DNA from: Halichondria panicea
Taxonomy: Eukaryota; Porifera; Demospongiae; Suberitida; Halichondriidae
NCBI RefSeq assembly: GCF_963675165.1
Contig: NC_087382.1
Span: forward strand, 248,001-312,000
DNA: 64,000 nucleotides
Reading direction: 5' to 3'
In this document: piece after piece, positions 21,817 through 40,479 of the stretch
How the letters are laid out: the number at the start of each line of letters is the position of its first letter
How positions within the stretch are numbered: the stretch's first letter is position 1
Position numbers and translations under genes: made by a program
Notes under the pieces: generated by a model
What the model was told of the DNA's origin: nothing
The model's database searches: none
What the model saw: only the letters and a program-made list of their open reading frames with translations

Positions 21817-24622
21817 TTAATTAATCATTAGATCTCCAGAATTCTTTCGATGACATTTTCTAAAGCAGCTGTGTACTATTATAGTTATCACAAAATGAAT
21901 TGCAAACAAAATGCCACCAATGATAAATGAAAGGAGCGGAATGTCCATTCTTTGTTTCAACTCGATATTGAGTCTATAGCTGGCACTTGTACTGCTGGGG
22001 CATTGATTCCTATCAACATCAAGCAGTATACAATAATCAATTGCACTGAAATCAAATGATTGTGAGAAATCAACAGTGAAAGCATTTTCATTTGTTGTCA
22101 GTGGAGTCCTAGGTGTGTACATCTGTCGAATAGCTGACACATTATACGTAATTGATTTCAGAATGAAAGAATTCCTAAATAATTGATCGGAGCAGAAAGC
22201 ATAGTACTCAGAATTGTTAACTCTATAAACAGGTAGTGTCTCTCCACGTAGCCCTCGCTGACATGTGTATGTTGCCCTGGGGGGTTGCTCACAATCTCCA
22301 AAGACACGGTCGCAGTTGGTAGTCGTAGATTCAACATACCACACATCAATAAACTCTTTCACCGAATCGTTATGTGCACCTAAAGTGATGTTGAAGGTTG
22401 AGCCTTCCAGTAGATAGAACGGTGAAGCTAGGAGATTATTCATATCGAACTCTTGGGTCACCATAGGCAACGTTTGACAAGTTTGATTGGTCAATACATA
22501 CAGACCAGCAGTACAGGGCGATACTTGTTGCTGTCCTACTGTAGTGAGACGAAAGGAGGCAGACGATATCCAAAATGGATCAATACCCAAGTCAACCTCG
22601 GCCATTAGAGCGTCCCTTCGTCCTGTTATCATAACGGGGAGACTCGTTCTTGTCTGAGGTACTTGAGAGAGCACAACGGCAACAATAATTCCCAGAACTA
22701 GCCAGATCAACGAAGCGGAATATGCGACAACCCATCGCCAGTTCATCTTCAACGCCGTCAATGCCCTGCTGCTTTTAGAGGGTAGGGATACTTCTGGAGG
22801 CTGAGAAGCTGTGTGTGTGTGTGCTGTGTGTGTGTACAGGGGAATAGCTGACGTTTAGTGTTGATAAGGTAATGCAAACCATAATATCAATTTAGTATAG
22901 CATTAGTACATACCTATATATGTATAATTATGCTCAACGTTCACAAAAATCCCTTGCATTGACCTTTTGATGAACACTGGTATAGCACGTATTACTTACA
23001 ATACAGTTTATGTGATGCACATTGTTGCCCTATAGCCTCGTCCCCACACCTTCCTCTCCTTGTTAATGTCACAACGACTGACTTATTTCATATGGCGTAC
23101 GTGGTTATAATTTCTGCTACTTTAATATGAGGACCAGAACTAAACTTCTTAGCGTATAGTGGTTAGAAAGCTGACCTGTTGGTTGACTTGAGTTGACAGG
23201 AGGTGGTAGTGCTGCTCCATTTAGTGCTGCTCCACATGTGCCTGTGAACAATGGAGCAATAACTAGTTTAATAATAAAAGCAGTCTTATCGTAGCTGCTA
23301 TATTATACACTAGCAGTTGTCATGACATCAGGTGGATGTTATTGTATACATTATTTACAGTGTGATAAACATGTATACCGTATTACTAGAATTTTTGCGA
23401 GCATCAAACATAATAATGCGAACTTTATCAATAAAATCGCAAAACCTAATTAATGAAAGCACCGCGGGTCCTCGGTGGAGGTGCCAAAGTTACATAACAT
23501 AAAGCTACTAATAGCTAGCTTTTATACACACATTGATTATAATTATCATTTTTAATTTTCCTGCATGCAGAATCCAGGTAATGATTGACGATGATTGTTG
23601 TTAAAAATGATCGATGCCAAAAGTTCAAGTCTAAAATTAATGGCTGAGCAGAGCCTTGCAGCTACCAATAGCTAGCGTTCTAGTATAGAGCTATCTACTA
23701 AGTAGAGTAGCAACACTCGGTGAACAAGTTTTACTACGGACTCCTCTGAAAAGGCTCCAATGGCATTCCAAGTGAGCAAAACTAGGCATAACTTGAGAAC
23801 GAAGCTTTATTTTGCAAATCCACAAATACGAATCCAAGAAAACATGACTAGAAGCCTATAGAAACTCTTACTTGCACTTCATTGATCCTTGAGCAGCTGT
23901 AACAGTCTACACACACACACACATGCACACACACAAACACACTACCATACACCTCGCTTGCGCATGCGCACCGAGGCATAATTATTATTACTAAATACAC
24001 AGTATCCTTGCCAAAACGCAATAGCAAAGGGTCAACTTTTTGATCTGCTGATTTGGCTCATTCGCAAAGGTTTTCACCTGCAAAATATTCTGTATGAGAA
24101 TTGATTTTACAGCTCTTACGTGTTGTGCTATCATTTTTCATTTCCTTTTTCGTTTCCTCATAATCACCCTCGAGCAGTTTAACCAAGTCTTCATGAGCTT
24201 TTCCAGCCTCTTTATAAGTATTCTTCAGGCACTCAATGAACCTCAATAAATAATCGTATTGCTCACACTTCGGGATAGAGTCAATAATACGGTTTCTCTT
24301 GTCAACTTCAGTTTGTAAATCTACGTAAGCTTCTTGTGCGTCTTGGGGAACTATTTTAGCTTGCACTAAAAAATCAAAAGCCACTCTGATGCTAAGATTT
24401 TTTCGGATGCTTTCCTTGTTCTTTCTCCACACAGTGTCTGAGATCAACTTCTCTCGACTTTTTCCTATAAAGTAAGCCAGCATGAAATAATTGACTAATT
24501 TATACTATAGAAAAACGCTAATTAATCAATTACAACAGAACCTGAAAGAAGCGAGTGGAGTAATTATATATATAGCATAATTATTATTATGAGCTATTTA
24601 ACGCACCTTGTGACTCAGCCAT
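21817..24622 (-). CDS. A2: CARD-linker-TM-ectodomain-TM protein, intact
   Basis: Exons 24607-24622 (MAESQ), 24120-24464, 23176-23241 and 21817-22793 join in phase to 467 residues. Residues about 6-120 form a CARD-like domain (TVWRKNKESIRKNLSI, then YDYLLRFIECL and HEDLVKLLEGDY). A short Pro/Ala-rich linker follows. The first helix is at about 162-184, then an ectodomain with DLGIDPFWISSASF, eight or more Cys, NXS/T sites and SEYYAFC, then a second helix (about 427-451) and a basic tail. The order and exon phases match B1, though residues differ strongly outside conserved motifs. A cytosolic CARD suggests signalling by CARD-CARD contact; the ligand is unknown. Divergent from P4 with a 714-bp gap. 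Not recognised as a named gene. Confidence 0.8.
23377..24091. mobile_element. MITE split by a second nested element
   Basis: The outer element starts ACCGTATTACTAGAAT and ends GCAAAATATTC as in the copy at 7188-7396. Its middle is interrupted at about 23,448-23,988 by sequence from GAAAGCACCGCGGG to a TGCGCATGCGCACCGAGGCATAAT end, found also at 36.75-37.53 kb. Lies in intron 2 of A2. Confidence 0.7.
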
Positions 24623-25336
24623 TAACATTAACAGGATCGTGGGAGAGATGACTGAATAAACTAACTTCAGGGCAGCCCTGACACGTACTTGTGGAAACAA
24701 AGAAGCATGAAAAGTGAACACACTTATATGGTCGTCACGAAATCTATTATCACTATCAGGTGATTGTGACCACGTGCATTTGTTAAAGTTATATTGCATG
24801 GCATACAGGATTTTCTTATATAGGTCTGGATGTTTAGTGTGTAGCTACTTCAGTTCATTGCATGACTGGTAATAATTCATGGTGCTCCAGATCTGAATGT
24901 TGACATGCATGCATGGTAGATAGGTAATTATGGCCTTAAGTAATTAATTAAGTACAGATTTTATTTCTCACCTCTCACCAAGGCTGGTAGATCTAGATCG
25001 ATCTATGAGATCTAGTTTAAAAAGTTCTGCAGTGGCCTATTAAACAGTAGCATAATTATAGTCTAGTCAGCTAGTCCTGTTCTGTTCATTTCCTGCACAA
25101 ACTCCTCCTATATCATCCTAGATCTAGATTGAGAAAGGGGTGGGGCTGCTCTAGCTTGCATAGCTCATGGGAATTACTTTTAAATTTCTTCCCCTTTTAG
25201 TGTGTGTTCATTGTTCAAGCTTTCAGAAAGGATAAGCATATACTGACCCCACATCCTAGCTATAGCTAGCAAACTACATTAGTGGTTAAAGCAGCACATC
25301 TGCATGATAATTATCTACAATAGATAGTTCTTGAAG
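24623..25336. promoter_or_regulatory. Head-to-head region between A2 and P4
   Basis: 714 bp, AT-rich with palindromic AGATCTAGATC-type words near 24,980-25,010 and 25,120. No gene seen; likely holds promoters for both flanking genes. Confidence 0.4.
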
Positions 25337-26407
25337 ATGGGTGACTATCCCTTGCAGATTATCATTGATGGAACCCCACCTCTCGACGCAAACACTCTGA
25401 AGAAAGCAGTGATCAGAGTAAGTCATCTTTCTAGAAGGTTTTCCATATAAGGTCATGCTTGCAAAACTTAAGACGATACCCAATCCCCGACGTTTTGTAT
25501 ACACAGTACTTATTCTGTAATCTGCTCCTGTTATTATACACATACAGTTGACTGTACATACATGCTTGCTCTATAGTACAGTGAAACCATAATAATAATT
25601 ATTGTTACTTTGCTCTGATTATAGAAATTGGGCTCTTCAGGAAGTTTTAGCTCCAATACGTTTCCCATTCGAAACCTTGCCTACCAGACTATTAGTGGCA
25701 ACCTGACATGCTCGGGAGATTCAAATACAAACAAGCCATGTTTGAATGTAACTGTCACTATCTTCAACGTTGGAAGTCTTGACGTACCAGAGATTGTGAA
25801 AGAAGCTTTGCACTTAATACAGAGGGGTCTAGAATCTTGTATACCTGATTATGCGTAAGTTTATAATTATAGCCCTTCAATTCAGGTAAATTATTTTTAT
25901 GGGTGCTAATTTCTGCGAATTGTGCGAATATAATTATAAGAGTAAAATCGCAAAATTTGTACTTGCAGATAATGGAAAATGCAATGATAACACCATAAAA
26001 AATTTATCATGCGAGTTAATTAAAAACGCTATGAATAACATTAATTTCACAACTAAATCGCAGACAAATAATGTCACCATAAGGTATTATAGCTTATGGT
26101 GATAATATATCTATAAATACACATAATGTATTCTATAGTCAAATAAAACTACGTATACATTGTGTATGATAATAAGTATCATCGCAAATGGCTGTAAATT
26201 CCATTCATGGCCGGTGATATAATATAGTATTGCTACGTCTACAGGGTAATTGTGAACCCAAAGTTTGATCCAAGCTATGCGGCGCTAACAATACTACGAA
26301 AAATCGAGGAGATCAAACTTGAAAACTTTGAGAAAGTGAAAGAGGAGCTATATCGAGAGTTAGGAGTGCCTGCTGGTGGATCTTTGCAGCTCAAATCAAA
26401 GCTATGA
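25337..26407 (+). CDS. P4: P-family protein, intact
   Basis: Exons 25337-25417 (MGDYPLQIIIDGTPPLDA), 25625-25854 (phase 0 to 2) and 26245-26407 (VIVNPKFDPSYAALTILRK to stop) join to 157 residues. The exon lengths and phases match P2 (81/230/163 against 63/227/172 nt). Cys and NXT sites in exon 2 (CLNVTVTIFNVG) resemble the strand-rich core of the other members, while the C-terminal exon is charged and helical (KLENFEKVKEELYREL). A further exon-like block at about 25,945-26,083 encodes NGKCNDNTIKNLSCELIKNA and ends at a donor of the same phase as exon 2. It may be an alternative or dead exon. No signal peptide. Function unknown. Confidence 0.7.
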
Positions 26408-26682
26408 TCGATTGAGATGTCTACCAAGAACTATGATAGCTAGCAGCGGAGAACACAAGTATTACTATTCTGTTTATGTAATTTTTGTATGGGTATATAT
26501 TATTATTATAATTTTTATATAGAGACAATTAAAATACATTATAGTGCTAGGGTGTGTTTGAACATTACTTTTACTTAACGTACTGCATGACACATTATAT
26601 AAATATTAAGAGGACGGTAATTGCATGGAAACCTCATGCAAGGATTGACATCGCTGATCAGGTTTGTACACTTACAGTACGC

Positions 26683-26850
26683 GTGGAACCTCTGTTAACA
26701 ACTACCTCCGATTAAAGGCCAGTTGCTATATTTAACAGCCAGGCACCCAGGTCCCAAATGAACAGTTTGTGTATACAAAGCAACCTCTCAACAAAGGTAA
26801 AGGCCTTAAAACATTGTTCCCCAAAGGTGTCCATTATAGAGGGGTTCCAC
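26683..26850. mobile_element. MITE of the GGAACC family
   Basis: GTGGAACCTCTGTTAACAAC at the left and AGAGGGGTTCCAC at the right. The same family lies in the other orientation at 39,179-39,361, with fragments at 5.2-5.4, 33.9 and 51.0 kb. Confidence 0.75.
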
Positions 26851-26956
26851 TATAAATCAACTGCTGCAATCATAATAATTGTATAGAAGGTGCTGCATGA
26901 AAATAGATACAAAAAAGCATCAACATAGAAGGTGCAAAAAATTGACATACAGACAT

Positions 26957-33888
<6,932 letters not shown>

Positions 33889-34309
33889 TTAAATACTCAG
33901 AATAAAGAAGTTTACCGTAACTGTACTACTATACAATGGAGCCACTCTTATAGTGACCACCTCTGAAGAACGCCCAACTGCACTACCTAGGAACTTAGGT
34001 CCCACATGAACAGTTTGTGTACCTATACATATTAATTCGGAGTTATAGTATGGATTGCTATTCCAGACATTTACAACATTTTATAAGTGAGACCGACATT
34101 GACGTGACAATGGACATTGTTATGCCATTTTATATTTATAAGGATCCTACAAGCTTAGTTTCCAAACTTAAGCACCAATTTGAGCTGATCAAGATCAAAA
34201 CTGAACTCATAGAAGACAAGTGGCTACTACATAGAAGATCTGCTAAGCACCACTGTATTTATATATAGGTTATAGACACACCCACACAATTAGCTTTACC
34301 TGTAACAAA

Positions 34310-34620
34310 ACAGCTGTGGTCTCTTTACTTTGGCTGCAGTGAGTAATATCCAGACACCACCTCAACTCTAGTTGTGTAAGTAACCCTGTAGCAGCTTCAT
34401 ATGCTGTGGGGACGAGCTGAGGTTGCCTTAGTGAGCTGGGGATGAATCTACTTGCTGTACTGCTTGAGACACGTGATTTTCTGCAGAAAGAGGGGAGGGG
34501 CTGCTCGCTATAGGCGTATGACATGTAGGCGTGTCTTGTATAACACATGGTTGACTCTGGACTGTTTGTCTCAGGGACTCCATTGTATTTCCCGATCCCA
34601 TGGCCATATGAAACATATCG
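34310..34620 (-). other. Possible upstream exon(s) of the CDKL2-like gene
   Basis: Two overlapping frames, one from an ATG near 34,614 (GNTMESLRQTVQSQPC) and one ending LELRWCLDITHCSQSKET before a GTAAAG donor at about 34,299. Neither joins in frame to the CDKL2 ATG exon, so a 5' untranslated exon is the simplest reading. A small separate gene is not excluded. Confidence 0.3.
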
Positions 34621-34754
34621 TCAGTTCCTAACTGACAACAAGTCTAAATCTAGAAGGTGAGTTTATTATTCCAAGCTGACATATTAAAATAATAAACTGT
34701 TCATTGCCCAAATCTATTCAACCATCACTCCATTCCGCCCTATATCAGTTCACG

Positions 34755-35831
34755 ATGTCTTCCGCTACTCAAGCACTGATCGTACTGTCCTCCAAAGACC
34801 TTCCGGATGACATATCTTTCTTCGTTGCAATCGGTTTCCGACAAGACAGAATATACCCAGCTGACAACCCTGCTGTGGCAATACTGACTGGCCATGGCTT
34901 ACAAATCCAACTGGACAAGGGAACTGAACCTCAACCAGCTACAATTCACATTTTAACCGATTCTCCAGAGTCCATCTCACCGGATGCAAAAACGGAATTA
35001 TTTGCTCCCAACGGTACAAAAATCCGGGTCCTTCCGAAATCAAACAAACTCGTAATTCCACCACCTCAGCTGAAATTTGAAGTAAGTTTAGAGAAAGATT
35101 CTTCTTGGGTAGTAGGCCGTGCAGGCATGCTCTATCGAGATCTTGTGCCTTCGAGAGTTGGAGGAGCGTTTATAGCTTCTCACATTCACATACCGAATGG
35201 AGGTCCGGTACCGGATTTGGTTCACTTCCATACGGTACGATTTCAACTCATATTTTGCTACAAAGGATGGGTAAAGGTGGTGTATGAAGACCAAGGCGAA
35301 CCTTTCGTTCTGTACCCTGGAGATTGCGTCATTCAGCCACCTGAAATACGGCATCGGGTTTTAGAATCAGGAGATGGTCTTCAAGTTATCGAAATTGGTG
35401 TCCCTGCACAGCACATGACCACAGGGGATCACAATATGGAGTTGCCTACAGGTGTGCACAGGCCAGAGAGAGAATTCAACGGACAAAGATTTTGTCATCA
35501 CACAAAAGACAATGCCACTTGGTCTCCGTGGAGAATGGACGGCTTTGAATTCTGTGATACAGGTGTTAGTACAGCTACTAAAGGAGTCGCTAGTGTGCTC
35601 ATTGCTCGACCACAACCTAATTCTATTTCGTCTACTTCACACTCCATACACGAGTTCGATATCCACTTTACGTTTCTGCTAAAAGGAAACGTTGATGTTA
35701 GCGTTGAGGGCAAAGAACGTCAAGCTTTAACTGACGGAGATGCTTTTACTATACCTTCAAATGTTAAATACGAATATTCGAACTGTTCGAATGATATGGA
35801 ACTGTTAGAAGTCTCAATAAAGTCAATTTGA
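34755..35831 (+). CDS. Intronless VOC-like plus double-cupin protein
   Basis: 358 residues, single exon, starting at the first ATG (MSSATQALIV). The first 80 residues read like half a glyoxalase/VOC fold (FFVAIGFRQDRIYPADNPAV, then GHGLQIQLD). Two cupin barrels follow. The first has metal-ligand candidates HFH in PDLVHFHTVRF and the second motif LYPGDCVIQPPEIRHRV; the second barrel (HEFDIHFTFLLKGNVDVSV, DGDAFTIPSNVKYEY) has fewer His and may be structural. Cupins of this build are often metal-dependent oxygenases or isomerases; the substrate cannot be told. Lack of introns among intron-rich neighbours raises the question of transfer from bacteria or fungi, or of retroposition. The CDKL2-like gene runs divergently on the left. 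Confidence 0.75.
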   Translation: MSSATQALIVLSSKDLPDDISFFVAIGFRQDRIYPADNPAVAILTGHGLQIQLDKGTEPQPATIHILTDSPESISPDAKTELFAPNGTKIRVLPKSNKLVIPPPQLKFEVSLEKDSSWVVGRAGMLYRDLVPSRVGGAFIASHIHIPNGGPVPDLVHFHTVRFQLIFCYKGWVKVVYEDQGEPFVLYPGDCVIQPPEIRHRVLESGDGLQVIEIGVPAQHMTTGDHNMELPTGVHRPEREFNGQRFCHHTKDNATWSPWRMDGFEFCDTGVSTATKGVASVLIARPQPNSISSTSHSIHEFDIHFTFLLKGNVDVSVEGKERQALTDGDAFTIPSNVKYEYSNCSNDMELLEVSIKSI

Positions 35832-36261
35832 AATTTATATATGAATTCATGCTACATGTATAATTATGTTTACGTTGATATGGCACTATAATTATAGATA
35901 ATTAACGTTTGTATATATAATTTGATACATCACTGTTACTATATATATATGTACGTAGATACTCTCTACAAATACAATATTTACGTAATTATAATTATGC
36001 ATGTGACTTTAATGTCAAACATAATCATAGAATGTAGACAGACAGAGTATATACAATTATACAAACGCACTCGTTGAATCTAGTATATACATGTGTAAGT
36101 TTATACACCTATAAATGTCAGTATAACAGTGTTGACAGTTCACTCAAACCAAGTATTTTTACACATCAAGTACTGAGGAATAAAAAGCGTCAATCTATGT
36201 ACGCATTATAATAGTGTATATAATGGAACGTACACACACAACGTGTAGCTCTATTGTTGTT
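35832..36261. other. 3' flanking region, no gene seen
   Basis: AT-rich, with many TATAATTATA-like words; tail-to-tail gap between the cupin gene and the small secreted gene. Confidence 0.5.
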
Positions 36262-37420
36262 TCAAAAGGTAACAAACGCTGTTAGAGCTACTACTAAGAG
36301 AGTCATCACAGAGAGAGCAGACAAAGTTGAGGCTGCATCCTTGCCAGCATTATTGTCAACAGTACTATAAGTTGTCGCTGGTGGTATAACCGTGGTGATT
36401 ATAGAGACGCAGTCTGTGGACGTGTGGGAGAAATGATGTGTGTGCGTGTAAGCACGGATATACAATAATTATATACAAATAATGTGACTGCATGCTGTAC
36501 ATGCACTGTATACAGTGAGGTTATATATATATACTATAGTTGATAGTACATGCAGACATTTCTAGAACTATATAGCAAGGCAGAGCATCCATCAGAGATG
36601 AGTAAATTAGAGCACTGAAGAGGATCACTTCAGTTGCAAATAAGAAGATCTACCTCGAATAAAGGTCGCATGTGGCCAGAGTGCTTCTTAGCTTCTAAAG
36701 CTCGCTTTTATACGACAACAAAGCTTTAAGATCGAAATTTGCCAAGTGCTATTAAAATGAAAGCACCGCAGGTGCTGATGCCTCGGTGGAGATGCCAAAA
36801 CTACATAACATAAAGCTGAATTTTATGCACATGATGACCATTTTTTTTAATTTGCATGCTGACAGACACACAAACACACTATACCGTATACCTCGCTTGC
36901 GCATGGCATAATGATCAAGCACTGCGGGTGCTGCATGATGCCTGGGTGGAGGTGTCAAAGCTACGTAACATAAAGCTACAGCTACTATAGCTATTGTAGC
37001 AATAGCTTTTATACACTGTCACATGCACAGTGATTATAATTATCATGATAAACATTTTGCATGCAGAACAGAGAAATTAACTCAACGAGTGGGTAATGAT
37101 CGGCCATGATTATTATTAAACGATCGATGCCAAAAGTCCAAGTCTAAAATGAATGGCTGCTAGTAGCAGCAGAGCCTTGCAGCTATAGTGTTCTATAGTG
37201 CCTATATATATAGAGTAGCAACACTCCATGGACACGTTTCGCTACGCACTCTTCTGAAAAGGCTGCAACGGTATTCCAAGTAAGCAAAAGTAGGCATAAC
37301 TCAAGAACGAAGCATTATTTTGCAAAATCCACGAATTAAAATCCAAGAAAACGTTACTATATATATAGAAACTCTTACTTACAGTTCATTGATCCTTGAG
37401 CAGCTGCACACACACGCACG

Positions 37421-37503
<83 letters not shown>

Positions 37504-38918
37504 CTGCATACCTCACTTGCGCATGCGCACCGAGGTATAACTAATAACTTGTTGTGTGGAGTCTATCCATGCTCTGTAAACGCAGTGCTACGGTATCCAG
37601 GTCAGTAGACCCAGAAACTACAAACAAACTAACTAGAGCACTGAAGTGCTAACCCTCGGCTGTTGATGTATCTACTTCAAATAAAAGTCGCGTGTAGAGC
37701 TAGAAAACGTGCAAATTCAAGCTTCTTAGCTTCTTAGCTTTTAACGAAGCTTTAACATCGAAAACTAATAACTTGCTGTGTGGAGGCAGTGCTGTGGCAT
37801 CCAGGTGAGTTGACTCACACATATCACAAACAAATAGGCAAACTAGAGCACTGAAGTGCTAACCCTCGCTGTAACAAACCAAACGACTACAGTAACTATA
37901 CCCATGCATGGCCGCTTAACACGCCTACTACTATAATACCCGTGGCCGCGTAATAAATCATCCCCGCACATTTGGAGAGTGTACTCCAGACACCCCTGGC
38001 CCCCTAGTCAAGCACGGTCATCATCTTTTTCAAAAATACATAATATCTAACGAAGTGTACTAATCAGATATTCATGCAGGTTTCATACCAGTAACTGGAT
38101 TAGCATCCCCAGTGTAACCACATTCTTCATAAGCGTTGAAGATTAGGTTGAAGCACTGAGTATAGCAGAACAATGCCAGACTATCATTCCGTGTGGCTGG
38201 ATCAGTGGTGGCTGCCTGCACAAGAAAGTTTGATCATAATCATGATTTCCTGTACTAAAGACATTATCACATAATAAGACATACACTGTCACATTTTGTT
38301 GTTGTGCCAATAAACCCTTATCTACACTATAATCTACACAAAACTACGCAGTTACAGTGTACATGTATACATTTGGGAGAAAATACATGACATCAAGAGT
38401 TCCTAATGAACTCTTGATGTCATCTATAGCATACCGTATAGCGCGAAATTTTCGAGGCACTTATATTTCGTGGATTAGCCTCTAAAAGCTATTTCGTTGC
38501 ACAATGTTCGCGGAATGACTGCTTACCGGAAGCCACGCCTTTAAATCTATGCATGTTATAGCAGGTAATTCAATTTTCGTGGACTTAAATTTTCGTATAG
38601 GATTCTAACCCACGAAATTCGCGAAAATTAAGCCCCTCGAAAATTTCGCGCTATACGGTATACTATACATGCATGTATATACGTACAATAATTACGCAGA
38701 TCAACACAACTCTGATCTGATGGCAGAAAACCAAAACGCAGCTACACAGTGGCCCAGAATTTACACATGGCATATAGCTAGTTAGCTTTAACCTGTTGCA
38801 TTGCCACACATTCTGGGATTGTGTTTAGCCTGGTTCCAAGGCATCCTGCATTTTGTTGACCCAGCACTGTAGTAGTGAGTATTGCTGAAAACAGCAAGAT
38901 TTTCATGAACGCCTCCAT
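36262..38918 (-). CDS. Small secreted, probably GPI-anchored Cys-containing protein
   Basis: Exons 38793-38918, 38089-38215 and 36262-36413 join in phase (0, then 1) to 134 residues. It begins with a signal peptide (MKILLFSAILTTTVLGQQ). The mature part carries about six Cys (AGCLGTRL, IPECVAMQQ, LALFCYTQCFNL, YEECGYTG, DCVSI), enough for three disulfides. A Ser/Thr-rich stretch leads to a C-terminal hydrophobic segment with no basic tail (TLSALSVMTLLVVALTAFVTF minus its last residue ends the core), preceded by small residues NNAGKDAAS; this is the form of a GPI attachment signal. Surface location is inferred. The family is not recognised. Introns hold two mobile elements and a long CA microsatellite. 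Confidence 0.72.
36750..37535. mobile_element. Repeat with GAAAGCACCGC start and TGCGCATGCGCACCGAGG end
   Basis: Same family as the nested insertion at 23,448-23,988, here possibly two overlapping copies (ends CTCGCTTGCGCATG near 36,895 and 37,512). Contains a long (CA)n at 37,412-37,500. Lies in intron 2 of the secreted gene. Confidence 0.6.
37412..37500. repeat. CA microsatellite
   Basis: About 45 CA units, nearly pure. Confidence 0.97.
38387..38423. repeat. Perfect 16-bp palindrome with 5-nt loop
   Basis: ATGACATCAAGAGTTC, loop CTAAT, then the exact complement. In an intron on either strand, 9 bp from the MITE at 38,432. Confidence 0.9.
38432..38660. mobile_element. MITE with TACCGTATAGCGCG ends
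   Basis: 229 bp. The left TACCGTATAGCGCGAAATTT and right AAATTTCGCGCTATACGGTA are perfect inverted repeats; a second, inner pair (TTTTCGTG words) follows. No coding capacity. Confidence 0.88.
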
Positions 38919-39178
38919 TTTCTATCAGTGCTCCAGCAGCCTGAAGGGGTTGGTAGATTATGCTGCATACATGGATTAATTTGTGTACCGTTACTGTAAT
39001 TGATGTACTTACAGCGCCACCCATATAGCTAGCACCATAATCATAAATTCATTTGTTTTATGTACATATAATTATAGTCTCGCAAAAATAAGCTGTAATT
39101 ACATCAATTATCAGTACAGTAAGCATAATTATTAACGGGCATTATAGATGTCTATTTAGTATGAAAATAGGCAGAAGT

Positions 39179-39361
39179 ACAGTGGAACCCCTCTATAACG
39201 GACACCTTTAGGGAACAATGTTTTGGCCTTTATACAGAGGTGGCCTTTGCTGAGAGGTTGTTTTGTACACAAACTGTTCATTTGGGACCTGGGTGCCGGG
39301 CCGTTATATAGCAACTGGCCTTTATTCGGAGGTGGTTGTTAACAGATCGAGGTTCCACTGT
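39179..39361. mobile_element. MITE of the GGAACC family
   Basis: Ends ACAGTGGAACC and GGTTCCACTGT; interior reads as the reverse of 26,683-26,850. Confidence 0.8.
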
Positions 39362-40379
39362 ATTAAGAAAGTCAGTACCTAGTCCAGTAGCCAGTAGTAT
39401 GCATCATATTGATAGGCAGATAAATTACCTCGGACATCATTCAAATCATTATTACTTGTACTAGTATTATAAATTGTATGACCGAATGGGATATACGATA
39501 ATGAATCACATACCGTACCGTGGTCTATCACATTAATTTTTATACTCTGTGTACGTGTACGTGTATAAACCACAACTGTGTCCATGTGGTTCACTGAAAT
39601 CAAACAAACATGATAGTACGAACAATATATATTTAGAAACGAATAAAAGGTTGTCTTATTAGGCAATGGCGCGGCGAGCATAACTACCCACTCCTAGATC
39701 CTAGCAGCAAGACTCTGTTAGCTATACTTTAATTAACAATGTAACTCACTTTTAGTTGTTCTTTGTAAGTTTTTAGACAAGATCAGGCTAGATGGCTACC
39801 TATGCCGCGTACCTACCGTAGCTAGCTAGCTAGCTATAATATCTATAGCTTCTTCCTAGATATACTAGATCATAATATCCTAGCATGACCTTTTGATGGG
39901 CGTAGCTAGCTATGAATGCATGCAATGCAGTCTCATGAATTAGCCGCCCTTCCTAAGTGAGAGACCTAGGAAGGGCGGCTGATTCGTGAGACTAACTAAC
40001 AAGCTGAATCATGCAAGACAGCCTGGAGCAAAGAGCTTGTTTGCCATCAATAGAATCATGTCAGGGAACACTCTAAAACAACCAGCTATAAGAAGCAGAA
40101 GCCATCATCTATGATTAAAAGAAGTTATATCCAGGACCATGCATGTACCACAGCAGAAGAGCCTGAGGCCTCCTTTTACAATGTATATACGTATATAAAA
40201 GTGGACCGTACATGCATGCTATTGAGAAGCCTGGCCAAAATCTCATCCGCCCTGTGTTCGACTGTGGGAGGGAGCAGCTCAATACTTGACTGAAAGTGGT
40301 CGCAAAGCAGCTAGGCTAAACGCATAAGTTAGTTTTATTCTCTGTTTTACGTTTTAATAATCCATTCTCGTTCACACAG
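39362..40379. other. Intergenic, one hairpin MITE
   Basis: Holds the 65-bp hairpin at 39,929-39,993 (arms AGTCTCATGAATTAGCCGCC and near complement). No gene recognised. Confidence 0.5.
39929..39993. mobile_element. Hairpin MITE, GCCGCCCTTCC family
   Basis: About 28-bp arms nearly perfect around a short loop; same ends as 20,655-21,157 and 41,609-41,685. Confidence 0.85.
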
Positions 40380-40479
40380 TTAATGTGCATGTGACGCTCA
40401 TTCAACTCCAAAATGATCTTGTTGTTACCAAACCAGTTTAAGATACGACAAGAAATGAAGATTTTGATGAGTTCGAGCA

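Noticed and set aside
21817-22793. Resemblance of the A/B ectodomain to the membrane part of APD-type ubiquitin ligases
   Set aside because: The two-helix layout and a 'YLL.GS' stretch are alike, but no RING domain is present and the similarity is too weak to claim.
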